Source of the DNA: Bugulina stolonifera
Lineage: Eukaryota; Bryozoa; Gymnolaemata; Cheilostomatida; Bugulidae
Assembly (NCBI GenBank): GCA_935421135.1
Contig: OW285192.1
Span: forward strand, 2,501-66,500
DNA: 64,000 bases
Reading direction: 5' to 3'
Shown: positions 20,601 through 34,600 of the stretch, piece after piece
Position numbering within the stretch: position 1 is the first letter of the stretch
Layout of the letters: every line of letters starts with the position of its first letter
Program-made: the position numbers and the translations under genes
Notes under the pieces: model-generated
What the model was told of the DNA's origin: nothing
The model's input: the letters and a program-made list of their open reading frames with translations, nothing else
Database searches by the model: none

Positions 20601-22919
20601 TATGACAATAGAAATAACAGTAAACAATCAATGTACCACTACATTATCTTTGAACAGTCATATTTATGGGTTGGTTTTATTTTATTAACATAATATAGAA
20701 CAATTCATGCATCTATTACCTCCCTAAGCCGTAGGAATGACAACTGCCGCAATTCACTCCTATCCTCTCACTAGAAGGACACAGATGTTTCCAGTCATAC
20801 TCAGCTCGCTCTCTGGTGACTGACTTTTACAAGCAGCTGTGTTTATCCTCTGGTGGGCAGAAATGATTCAGTCTATAGATGAGCTCAAGCAAGCTAAAAC
20901 AGGTAGGACAAGTTATTTATAACATACACTTTGCATGTACGAACAATCCTAAGATCTCCACAGATACCCGAATATAATCTTACAGTTTACATGTATATGA
21001 CAATAGAAATAACAGTAAACAATCAATGTACCACTACACTATCTTTGAACAGTCATATTCATGGGTTGGTTTTATTTTATTGACATGATATAGAACAATT
21101 CATGCATCTATTACCTGCCTAAGCCGTAGGAAATACAACTGCCGCAATTCACTCCTATCCTCTCACTAGAAGGACACAGATGTTTCCAGTCATACTCAGC
21201 TTGCTCCCTGGTAATTGACTTCTACTACCAGCTGTGTCTATCCACTGGTAGGCAGAAATGAGCCATTCTATAGCTGCGCTCAAACAAGCTAAAACAGGTA
21301 GGACAGGCTATTTATAATTTACACTGTACTTGTACTAACCTTCATAAGGTCTGCACAGATAACCAAATATAATCTCACGTTTTGTATGACAATAGAGATG
21401 GCAGTAAATAATCACTGAGTAGCACTACAATATCTTTGAACAGTCATATTCATGGGTTGGTTTTATTTTATTAACATAATATACAGCAGTTCATGCATCT
21501 ATTACCTCCCTACGCCGTAGCAATGACAACCACCTCAATTCACTCCTATCCTCTCACTAGAAGGACACATTTAGTTCCAGTCATACTCAGCTCGCTCTCT
21601 GGTGACTGACTTTTTCTAGCAGTTGTGTTTATCCTCTGGTGGGCAGAAATGATTCAGTCTATAGATGAGCTCAGGCAAGCTCAAACCGGTAGGACAGGTT
21701 ATTTATAACATACACTTTGCATGTACGAACAATCCTAAGATCTCCACAGATACCCGAATATAATCTCACAGTTTACATGTATATGACAATAGAAATAACA
21801 GTAAACAATCAATGTACCACTACATTATCTTTGAACAGTCATATTTATGGGTTGGTTTTATTTTATTAACATAATATAGAACAATTCATGCATCTATTAC
21901 CTCCCTAAGCCGTAGGAATGACAACTGCCGCAATTCACTCCTATCCTCTCACTAGAAGGACACAGATGTTTCCAGTCATACTCAGCTTGCTCCCTGGTAA
22001 TTGATTTTTACTGCCAGCTGTGTTTATCCTCTGGTGGGCAGAAATGGTTCAGTCTATAGATGAGCTCAAGCAAGCTAAAACAGGTAGGACAGGTTATTTA
22101 TAACATACATGTACACTTTGCATGTACGAACAATCCTAAGATCTCCACAGATACCCGAATATAATCTTACAGTTTACATGTATATGACAATAGAAATAAC
22201 AGTAAACAATCAATGTACCACTACAATATCTTTGAACAGTCATATTCACGGGTTGGTTTTATTTTATTAACATAATATAGAGCAGTTCATGCATCTATTA
22301 CCTCCCTGCGCCGTAGCAATGACAACCACCTCAATTCACTCCTATCCTCTCACTAGAAGGACACATTTAGTTCCAGTCATACTCAGCTCGCTCTCTGGTG
22401 ACTGACTTTTTCTAGCAGCTGTGTTTATCCTCTGGTGGGCAGAAATGATTCAGTCTATAGATGAGCTCAGGCAAGCTAAAACAGGTAGGACAGGTTATTT
22501 ATAACATACACTTTGCATGTACGAACAATCCTAAGATCTCCACAGATACCCGAATGTAATCTCACAGTTTACATGTATAGGACAATAGAAATAACAGTAA
22601 ACAATCAATGTACCACTACAATATCTTTGAACAGTCATATTCATGGGTTGGTTTTATTTTATTAACATAATATAGAACAATTCATGCATCTATTACCTCC
22701 CTAAGCCGTAGGAATGACAACTGCCGCATTCCACTCCTATCCTCTCACTAGAAGGACACGGATGTTTCCAGTCATACTCAGCTTGCTCCCTGGTAATTGA
22801 TTTTTACTACCAGCTGTGTTTATCCTCTGGTGGGCAGAAATGGTTCAGTCTATAGATGAGCTCAAGCAAGCTAAAACAAGTAGGACAAGTTATTTATAAC
22901 ATACACTGTACATGTCTTG

Positions 22920-25900
22920 ACAATCCTAAGATCTGCACAGATACCCGAGTATAATCTCACATATTAGATGGCAATAAATAGAGATGACAGTAAATAATCA
23001 CTGTAGCACCACAATATCTTTGAGCAGTCATTTTAAACTGTTTGGTTTTATTTCACTAACATAATATAGAGCAGTTCATGCATCTATTACCTCCCTACGC
23101 TATAGGAATGACAACCACCTCCATCCACTCCTATCCTCTCACTAGAAGGACACAGATGTTTGCAGTCATACTCAGCTTGCTCCCTGGTGATTAACTTTTA
23201 CAAGCAGCTGTGTTTATCCTCTGGTGGGCAGAAACGATTCAGTCTATAGATGAGCTCAAGCAAGCTAAAACAAGTAGGACAAGTTATTTATAACATACAC
23301 TGTACATGTCCTAACAATCCTAAGATCTCCACAGATACCCTAATATAATCTCACAGTTTACATGTATATGACAATAGAAATGACAGTAAATAATCACTGT
23401 ACCACTACAATATCTTTGAACAGTCATATTCATGGGTTGGTTTTATTTTAATAACATAATATAGAACAATTTATGCATCTATTACCTCCCTAAGCCGTAG
23501 GAATGGCAACTACAGTAATTCACTCCTATCCTCTCACTGGAAAGACACAGTTATTTCCAGTCATACTCAGCTCGCACTCTGGTGACTGACTTTTTCTAGC
23601 AGCTGTGTTTATCCTCTGGTGGGCAGAAACGATTCAGTCTATACATGAGCTCAAGCAAGCTAAAACAAGTAGGACAAGTTATTTATAACATACACTGTAC
23701 ATGTCCTAACAATCCTAAGATCTCCACAGATACCCTAATATAATATCACAGTTTACATGTATATGACAATAGAAATGACAGTAAATAATCACTGTACCAC
23801 TACAATATCTTTGAACAGTCATATTCATGGGTTGGTTTTATTTTAATAACATAATATAGAACAATTTATGCATCTATTACCTCCCTAAGCCGTAGGAATG
23901 GCAACTACAGTAATTCACTCCTATCCTCTCACTAGAATGAGACAGATGTTTCCAGTCATACTCAGCTTGCTCCCTGGTAATTGACTTTTACTACCAGCTG
24001 TGTTTATTCTCTGGTGGGCAGAAATGGTTCAGTCTATAGATGAGCTCAAGCAAGCTAAAACAAGTAGGACAAGTTATTTATAACATACATGTACACTTTG
24101 CATGTACGAACAATCCTAAGATCTCCACAGATACCCGAATATAATCTTACAGTTTACATGTCTATGACAATAGAAATAACAGTAAACAATCAATGTACCA
24201 CTACAATATCTTTGAACAGTCATATTCATGGGTTGGTTTTATTTTATTGACATGATATAGAACAATTCATGCATCTATTACCTGCCTAAGCCGTAGGAAT
24301 GGCAACTACAGTAATTCACTCCTATCCTCTCACTAGAAGGACACAGATGTTTCCAGTCATACTCAGCTTGCTCCCTGGTAATTGACTTCTACTACCAGCT
24401 GTGTCTATCCACTGGTAGGCAGAAATGAGTCATTCTATAGCTGCGCTCAAACAAGCTAAAACAGGTAGGACAGGCTATTTATAATTTACACTGTACTTGT
24501 ACTAACCTTCATAAGGTCTGCACAGATAACCAAATATAATCTCACGTTTTGTATGACAATAGAGATGGCAGTAAATAATCACTGAGTAGCACTACAATAT
24601 CTTTGAACAGTCATATTCATGGGTTGGTTTTATTTTATTAACATAATATACAGCAGTTCATGCATCTATTACCTCCCTACGCCGTAGCAATGACAACCAC
24701 CTCAATTCACTCCTATCCTCTCACTAGAAGGACACATTTAGTTCCAGTCATACTCAGCTCGCTCTCTGGTGACTGACTTTTTCTAGCAGTTGTGTTTATC
24801 CTCTGGTGGGCAGAAATGATTCAGTCTATAGATGAGCTCAGGCAAGCTCAAACCGGTAGGACAGGTTATTTATAACATACACTTTGCATGTACGAACAAT
24901 CCTAAGATCTCCACAGATACCCGAATATAATCTCACAGTTTACATGTATATGACAATAGAAATAACAGTAAACAATCAATGTACCACTACATTATCTTTG
25001 AACAGTCATATTTATGGGTTGGTTTTATTTTATTAACATAATATAGAACAATTCATGCATCTATTACCTCCCTAAGCCGTAGGAATGACAACTGCCGCAA
25101 TTCACTCCTATCCTCTCACTAGAAGGACACAGATGTTTCCAGTCATACTCAGCTTGCTCCCTGGTAATTGATTTTTACTGCCAGCTGTGTTTATCCTCTG
25201 GTGGGCAGAAATGGTTCAGTCTATAGATGAGCTCAAGCAAGCTAAAACAGGTAGGACAGGTTACTTATAACATACATGTACACTTTGCATGTACGAACAA
25301 TCCTAAGATCTCCACAGATACCCGAATATAATCTTACAGTTTACATGTATATGACAATAGAAATAACAGTAAACAATCAATGTACCACTACAATATCTTT
25401 GAACAGTCATATTCACGGGTTGGTTTTATTTTATTAACATAATATAGAGCAGTTCATGCATCTATTACCTCCCTGCGCCGTAGCAATGACAACCACCTCA
25501 ATTCACTCCTATCCTCTCACTAGAAGGACACATTTAGTTCCAGTCATACTCAGCTCGCTCTCTGGTGACTGACTTTTTCTAGCAGCTGTGTTTATCCTCT
25601 GGTGGGCAGATATGATTCAGTCTATAGATGAGCTCAGGCAAGCTAAAACAGGTAGGACAGGTTATTTATAACATACACTTTGCATGTACGAACAATCCTA
25701 AGATCTCCACAGATACCCGAATGTAATCTCACAGTTTACATGTATAGGACAATAGAAATAACAGTAAACAATCAATGTACCACTACAATATCTTTGAACA
25801 GTCATATTCATGGGTTGGTTTTATTTTATTAACATAATATAGAACAATTCATGCATCTATTACCTCCCTAAGCCGTAGGAATGACAACTGCCGCATTCCA

Positions 25901-28900
25901 CTCCTATCCTCTCACTAGAAGGACACAGATGTTTCCAGTCATACTCAGCTTGCTCCCTGGTAATTGATTTTTACTACCAGCTGTGTTTATCCTCTGGTGG
26001 GCAGAAATGGTTCAGTCTATAGATGAGCTCAAGCAAGCTAAAACAAGTAGGACAAGTTATTTATAACATACACTGTACATGTCTTGACAATCCTAAGATC
26101 TGCACAGATACCCGAGTATAATCTCACATATTAGATGGCAATAAATAGAGATGACAGTAAATAATCACTGTAGCACCACAATATCTTTGAGCAGTCATTT
26201 TAAACTGTTTGGTTTTATTTCACTAACATAATATAGAGCAGTTCATGCATCTATTACCTCCCTACGCCATAGGAATGACAACCACCTCCATCCACTCCTA
26301 TTCTCTCACTAGAAGGACACAGATGTTTCCAGTCATACTCAGCTCGCTCTCCGGTGATTAACTGTTACAAGCAGCTGTGTTTATCCTCTGGTGGGCAGAA
26401 ACGATTCAGTCTATAGATGAGCTCAAGCAAGCTAAAACAAGTAGGACAAGTTATTTATAACATACACTGTACATGTCCTAACAATCCTAAGATCTCCACA
26501 GATACCCTAATATAATCTCACAGTTTACATGTATATGACAATAGAAATGACAGTAAATAATCACTGTACCACTACAATATCTTTGAACAGTCATATTCAT
26601 GGGTTGGTTTTATTTTAATAACATAATATAGAACAATTTATGCACCTATTACCTCCCTAAGCCGTAGGAATGGCAACTACAGTAATTCACTCCTATCCTC
26701 TCACTGGAAAGACACAGTTATTTCCAGTCATACTCAGCTCGCACTCTGGTGACTGACTTTTTCTAGCAGCTGTGTTTATCCTCTGGTGGGCAGAAACGAT
26801 TCAGTCTATACATGAGCTCAAGCAAGCTAAAACAAGTAGGACAAGTTATTTATAACATACACTGTACATGTCCTAACAATCCTAAGATCTCCACAGATAC
26901 CCTAATATAATATCACAGTTTACATGTATATGACAATAGAAATGACAGTAAATAATCACTGTACCACTACAATATCTTTGAACAGTCATATTCATGGGTT
27001 GGTTTTATTTTAATAACATAATATAGAACAATTTATGCATCTATTACCTCCCTAAGCCGTAGGAATGGCAACTACAGTAATTCACTCCTATCCTCTCACT
27101 AGAATGAGACAGATGTTTCCAGTCATACTCAGCTTGCTCCCTGGTAATTGACTTTTACTACCAGCTGTGTTTATTCTCTGGTGGGCAGAAATGGTTCAGT
27201 CTATAGATGAGCTCAAGCAAGCTAAAACAAGTAGGACAAGTTATTTATAACAAACACTTTGCATGTACGAACAATCCTAAGATCTCCACAGATACCCGAA
27301 TATAATCTTACAGTTTACATGTCTATGACAATAGAAATAACAGTAAACAATCAATGTACCACTACAATATCTTTGAACAGTCATATTCATGGGTTGGTTT
27401 TATTTTATTGACATGATATAGAACAATTCATGCATCTATTACCTGCCTAAGCCGTAGGAATGGCAACTACAGTAATTCACTCCTATCCTCTCACTAGAAG
27501 GACACAGATGTTTCCAGTCATACTCAGCTTGCTCCCTGGTAATTGACTTCTACTACCAGCTGTGTCTATCCACTGGTAGGCAGAAATGAGTCATTCTATA
27601 GCTGCGCTCAAACAAGCTAAAACAGGTAGGACAGGCTATTTATAATTTACACTGTACTTGTACTAACCTTCATAAGGTCTGCACAGATAACCAAATATAA
27701 TCTCACGTTTTGTATGACAATAGAGATGGCAGTAAATAATCACTGAGTAGCACTACAATATCTTTGAACAGTCATATTCATGGGTTGGTTTTATTTTATT
27801 AACATAATATACAGCAGTTCATGCATCTATTACCTCCCTACGCCGTAGCAATGACAACCACCTCAATTCACTCCTATCCTCTCACTAGAAGGACACATTT
27901 AGTTCCAGTCATACTCAGCTCGCTCTCTGGTGACTGACTTTTTCTAGCAGTTGTGTTTATCCTCTGGTGGGCAGAAATGATTCAGTCTATAGATGAGCTC
28001 AGGCAAGCTCAAACCGGTAGGACAGGTTATTTATAACATACACTTTGCATGTACGAACAATCCTAAGATCTCCACAGATACCCGAATATAATCTCACAGT
28101 TTACATGTATATGACAATAGAAATAACAGTAAACAATCAATGTACCACTACATTATCTTTGAACAGTCATATTTATGGGTTGGTTTTATTTTATTAACAT
28201 AATATAGAACAATTCATGCATCTATTACCTCCCTAAGCCGTAGGAATGACAACTGCCGCAATTCACTCCTATCCTCTCACTAGAAGGACACAGATGTTTC
28301 CAGTCATACTCAGCTTGCTCCCTGGTAATTGATTTTTACTGCCAGCTGTGTTTATCCTCTGGTGGGCAGAAATGGTTCAGTCTATAGATGAGCTCAAGCA
28401 AGCTAAAACAGGTAGGACAGGTTACTTATAACATACATGTACACTTTGCATGTACGAACAATCCTAAGATCTCCACAGATACCCGAATATAATCTTACAG
28501 TTTACATGTATATGACAATAGAAATAACAGTAAACAATCAATGTACCACTACAATATCTTTGAACAGTCATATTCACGGGTTGGTTTTATTTTATTAACA
28601 TAATATAGAGCAGTTCATGCATCTATTACCTCCCTGCGCCGTAGCAATGACAACCACCTCAATTCACTCCTATCCTCTCACTAGAAGGACACATTTAGTT
28701 CCAGTCATACTCAGCTCGCTCTCTGGTGACTGACTTTTTCTAGCAGCTGTGTTTATCCTCTGGTGGGCAGATATGATTCAGTCTATAGATGAGCTCAGGC
28801 AAGCTAAAACAGGTAGGACAGGTTATTTATAACATACACTTTGCATGTACGAACAATCCTAAGATCTCCACAGATACCCGACTGTAATCTCACAGTTTAC

Positions 28901-29247
28901 ATGTATAGGACAATAGAAATAACAGTAAACAATCAATGTACCACTACAATATCTTTGAACAGTCATATTCATGGGTTGGTTTTATTTTATTAACATAATA
29001 TAGAACAATTCATGCATCTATTACCTCCCTAAGCCGTAGGAATGACAACTGCCGCATTCCACTCCTATCCTCTCACTAGAAGGACACAGATGTTTCCAGT
29101 CATACTCAGCTTGCTCCCTGGTAATTGATTTTTACTACCAGCTGTGTTTATCCTCTGGTGGGCAGAAATGGTTCAGTCTATAGATGAGCTCAAGCAAGCT
29201 AAAACAAGTAGGACAAGTTATTTATAACATACACTGTACATGTCTTG
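22920..29247 (+). repeat. Higher-order repeat: two tandem ~3.16-kb octamers
   Basis: The TCTTGACAATCC monomer start recurs at 22920, 26087 and 29248, giving units of 3167 and 3161 bp, each eight monomers. The order of variants is the same in both. Private variants also recur at this spacing, such as CACGGGTTGG at about 22247, 25416 and 28574. The octamer differs in composition from the one at the right edge because it contains two consecutive CCCTAATATAAT monomers. Confidence 0.85.
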
Positions 29248-31613
29248 ACAATCCTAAGATCTGCACAGATACCCGAGTATAATCTCACATATTAGATGGC
29301 AATAAATAGAGATGACAGTAAATAATCACTGTAGCACCACAATATCTTTGAGCAGTCATTTTAAACTGTTTGGTTTTATTTCACTAACATAATATAGAGC
29401 AGTTCATGCATCTATTACCTCCCTACGCCATAGGAATGACAACCACCTCCATCCACTCCTATCCTCTCACTAGAAGGACACAGATGTTTCCAGTCATACT
29501 CAGCTCGCTCTCCGGTGATTAACTGTTACAAGCAGCTGTGTTTATCCTCTGGTGGGCAGAAACGATTCAGTCTATAGATGAGCTCAAGCAAGCTAAAACA
29601 AGTAGGACAAGTTATTTATAACATACACTGTACATGTCCTAACAATCCTAAGATCTCCACAGATACCCTAATATAATCTCACAGTTTACATGTATATGAC
29701 AATAGAAATGACAGTAAATAATCACTGTACCACTACAATATCTTTGAACAGTCATATTCATGGGTTGGTTTTATTTTAATAACATAATATAGAACAATTT
29801 ATGCACCTATTACCTCCCTAAGCCGTAGGAATGGCAACTACAGTAATTCACTCCTATCCTCTCACTGGAAAGACACAGTTATTTCCAGTCATACTCAGCT
29901 CGCACTCTGGTGACTGACTTTTTCTAGCAGCTGTGTTTATCCTCTGGTGGGAAGAAACGATTCAGTCTATACATGAGCTCAAGCAAGCTAAAACAAGTAG
30001 GACAAGTTATTTATAACATACACTGTACATGTCCTAACAATCCTAAGATCTCCACAGATACCCTAATATAATATCACAGTTTACATGTATATGACAATAG
30101 AAATGACAGTAAATAATCACTGTACCACTACAATATCTTTGAACAGTCATATTCATGGGTTGGTTTTATTTTAATAACATAATATAGAACAATTTATGCA
30201 TCTATTACCTCCCTAAGCCGTAGGAATGGCAACTACAGTAATTCACTCCTATCCTCTCACTAGAATGAGACAGATGTTTCCAGTCATACTCAGCTTGCTC
30301 CCTGGTAATTGACTTTTACTACCAGCTGTGTTTATTCTCTGGTGGGCAGAAATGGTTCAGTCTATAGATGAGCTCAAGCAAGCTAAAACAAGTAGGACAA
30401 GTTATTTATAACATACACTTTGCATGTACGAACAATCCTAAGATCTCCACAGATACCCGAATATAATCTTACAGTTTACATGTCTATGACAATAGAAATA
30501 ACAGTAAACAATCAATGTACCACTACAATATCTTTGAACAGTCATATTCATGGGTTGGTTTTATTTTATTGACATGATATAGAACAATTCATGCATCTAT
30601 TACCTGCCTAAGCCGTAGGAATGGCAACTACAGTAATTCACTCCTATCCTCTCACTAGAAGGACACAGATGTTTCCAGTCATACTCAGCTTGCTCCCTGG
30701 TAATTGACTTTTACTACCAGCTGTGTCTATCCACTGGTGGGCAGAAATGATTCAGTCTATAGCTGAGCTCAAACAAGCTAAAACAGGTAGGACAGGGTAT
30801 TTATAATTTACACTGTACTTGTAGTAACCTTCATAAGGTCTGCACAGATAAACAAATATAATCTCACATTTTGTATGACAATAGAGATGGCAGTAAATAA
30901 TCACTGAGTAGCACAACAATATCTTTAAGCACTCATTTTAAACTGGTTGGTTTTATTTCACTAACATAATATAGAGCAGTTCATGCATCTATTACCTCCC
31001 TGCGCCGTAGCAATGACAACCACCTCAATTCACTCCTATCCTCTCACTAGAAGGACACATTTAGTTCCAGTCATACTCAGCTCGCTCTCTGGTGACTGAC
31101 TTTTCCTAGCAACTGTGTTTATCCTCTGGTGGGCAGATATGATTCAGTCTATAGATGAGCTCAGGCAAGCTAAAACAGGTAGGACAGGTTATTTATAACA
31201 TACACTTTGCATGTACGAACAATCCTAAGATCTCCACAGATACCCGAATGTAATCTCACAGTTTACATGTATAGGACAATAGAAATAACAGTAAACAATC
31301 AATGTACCACTACAATATCTTTGAACAGTCATATTCATGGGTTGGTTTTATTTTATTAACATAATATAGAACAATTCATGCATCTATTACCTCCCTAAGC
31401 CGTAGGAATGACAACTGCCGCATTCCACTCCTATCCTCTCACTAGAAGGACACAGATGTCTCCAGTCATACTCAGCTTGCTCCCTGGTAATTGATTTTTA
31501 CTACCAGCTGTGTTTATCCTCTGGTGGGCAGAAATGGTTCAGTCTATAGATGAGCTCAAGCAAGCTAAAACAAGTAGGACAAGTTATTAATAACATACAC
31601 TGTACATGTCTTG
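29248..31613 (+). repeat. Satellite, six monomers between ordered blocks
   Basis: 2366 bp, six monomers. It starts like the preceding octamer. At about 30.83 kb it switches to the AACCTTCATAAGG monomer in its CTTGTAGTAACC form, which is the form common further right. It looks like a recombination boundary between two kinds of higher-order repeat. Confidence 0.7.
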
Positions 31614-34600
31614 ACAATCCTAAGATCTGCACAGATACCCGAGTATAATCTCACATATTAGATGGCAATAAATAGAGATGGCAGTAAATAATCACTGTAG
31701 CACCACAATATCTTTGAGCAGTCATTTTAAACTGTTTGGTTTTATTTCACTAACATAATATAGAGCAGTTCATGCATCTATTACCTCCCTACGCCATAGG
31801 AATGACAACCACCTCCATCCACTCCTATCCTCTCACTAGAAGGACACAGATGTTTGCAGTCATACTCAGCTTGCTCCCTGGCGATTAACTTTTGCAAGCA
31901 GCTGTGTTTATCCTCTGGTGGGCAGAAACGATTCAGTCTATAGATGAGCTCAAGCAAGCTAAAACAAGTAGGACAAGTTATTTATAACATACACTGTACA
32001 TGTCCTAACAATCCTAAGATCTCCACAGATACCCTAATATAATCTCACAGTTTACATGTATATGACAATAGAAATGACAGTAAATAATCACTGTACCACT
32101 ACAATATCTTTGAACAGTCATATTCATGGGTTGGTTTTATTTTAATAACATAATATAGAACAATTTATGCATCTATTACCTCACTACGCCGTAGGAATGG
32201 CAACTACAGTAATTCACTCCTATCCTCTCACTGGAAAGACACAGTTATTTCCAGTCATACTCAGCTCGCTCTCTGGTGACTGACTTTTACAAGCAGCTGT
32301 GTTTATCCTCTGGTGGGCAGAAATGATTCAGTCTATAGATGAGCTCAAGCAAGCTAAAACAGGTAGGACAAGTTATTTATAACATACATGTAGACTTTGC
32401 ATGTACGAACAATCCTAAGATCTCCACAGATAACCGAGTATAATCTCACATTTTGTATGACAATAGAGATGGCAGTAAATAATCACTGTAGCACCACAAT
32501 ATCTTTGAGCAGTCATTTTAAACTGGTTGGTTTTATTTCACTAGCATCATATAGAGCAGTTCATGCATCTATTACCTCCCTACGCCGTAGCAATGACAAC
32601 CACCTCAATTCACTCCTATCCTCTCACTAGAAGGACACAGTTGTTTCCAGTCATACTCAGCTCGCTCTCTGGTGACTGACTTTTACTAGCAGCTGTGTTT
32701 ATTCTCTGGTGGGCAGAAATGGTTCAGTCCATAGATGAGCTCAAGCAAGCTAAAACAAGTAGGACAAGTTATTTATAACATACACTTTGCATGTACGAAC
32801 AATCCTAAGATCTCCACAGATACCCGAATATAATCTTACAGTTTACATGTATATGACAATAGAAATAACAGTAAACAATCAATGTACCACTACACTATCT
32901 TTGAACAGTCATATTCATGGGTTGGTTTTATTTTATTGACATGATATAGAACAATTCATGCATCTATTACCTGCCTAAGCCGTAGGAAATACAACTGCCG
33001 CAATTCACTCCTATCCTCTCACTAGAAGGACACAGATGTTTCCAGTCATACTCAGCTTGCTCCCTGGTAATTGACTTCTACTACCAGCTGTGTCTATCCA
33101 CTGGTAGGGAGAAATGAGTCATTCTATCGCTGCGCTCAAACAAGCTAAAACAGGTAGGACAGGCTATTTATAATTTACACTGTACTTGTACTAACCTTCA
33201 TAAGGTCTGCACAGATAACCAAATATAATCTCACGTTTTGTATGACAATAGAGATGGCAGTAAATAATCACTGAGTAGCACTACAATATCTTTGAACAGT
33301 CATATTCATGGGTTGGTTTTATTTTATTAACATAATATACAGCGGTTCATGCATCTATTACCTCCCTACGCCGTAGCAATGACAACCACCTCAATTCACT
33401 CCTATCCTCTCACTAGAAGGACACATTTAGTTCCAGTCATACTCAGCTCGCTCTCTGGTGACTGACTTTTTCTAGCAGTTGTGTTTATCCTCTGGTGGGC
33501 AGAAATGATTCAGTCTATAGATGAGCTCAGGCAAGCTCAAACCGGTAGGACAGGTTATTTATAACATACACTTTGCATGTACGAACAATCCTAAGATCTC
33601 CACAGATACCCGAATATAATCTCACAGTTTACATGTATATGACAATAGAAATAACAGTAAACAATCAATGTACCACTACATTATCTTTGAACAGTCATAT
33701 TTATGGGTTGGTTTTATTTTATTAACATAATATAGAACAATTCATGCATCTATTACCTCCCTAAGCCGTAGGAATGACAACTGCCGCAATTCACTCCTAT
33801 CCTCTCACTAGAAGGACACAGATGTTTCCAGTCATACTCAGCTTGCTCCCTGGTAATTGATTTTTACTGCCAGCTGTGTTTATCCTCTGGTGGGCAGAAA
33901 TGGTTCAGTCTATAGATGAGCTCAAGCAAGCTAAAACAGGTAGGACAGGTTATTTATAACATACATGTACACTTTGCATGTACGAACAATCCTAAGATCT
34001 CCACAGATACCCGAATATAATCTTACAGTTTACATGTATATGACAATAGAAATAACAGTAAACAATCAATGTACCACTACAATATCTTTGAACAGTCATA
34101 TTCACGGGTTGGTTTTATTTTATTAACATAATATAGAGCAGTTCATGCATCTATTACCTCCCTACGCCATAGGAATGACAACCACCTCCATCCACTCCTA
34201 TCCTCTCACTAGAAGGACACAGATGTTTGCAGTCATACTCAGCTTGCTCCCTGGTGATTAACTTTTACAAGCAGCTGTGTTTATCCTCTGGTGGGCAGAA
34301 ACGATTCAGTCTATAGATGAGCTCAAGCAAGCTAAAACAAGTAGGACAAGTTATTTATAACATACACTGTACATGTCCTAACAATCCTAAGATCTCCACA
34401 GACACCCTAATATAATCTCACAGTTTACATGTATATGACAATAGAAATGACAGTAAATAATCACTGTACCACTACAATATCTTTGAACAGTCATATTCAT
34501 GGGTTGGTTTTATTTTAATAACATAATATAGAACAATTTATGCATCTATTACCTCCCTAAGCCGTAGGAATGGCAACTACAGTAATTCACTCCTATCCTC

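Larger units (their letters stand above)
7641..22919 (+). repeat. Satellite array, irregular monomer order (~39 copies)
   Basis: Head-to-tail ~395-bp monomers, all in one orientation, beginning with the rest of the monomer split by the retroelement. Three main variants are intermixed. One carries GGCAATAAATAGAG and AGCAGTCATTTTAAAC. A second carries TTTACATGTATATGAC and ACAGTCATATTCATGGG. A third, from about 15.8 kb, carries AACCTTCATAAGG. Local runs of near-identical neighbours occur, for example the monomers starting near 13.83, 14.23 and 14.62 kb, and a 3-monomer (~1183 bp) block seen at about 20.16 and again at 21.34 kb. A monomer start marked TCTTGACAATCC recurs at 11461, 17391 and 18575 (5930 and 1184 bp, 15 and 3 monomers). 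Short open frames of 62-77 codons in some monomers are by-products. No gene was seen. Confidence 0.93.
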
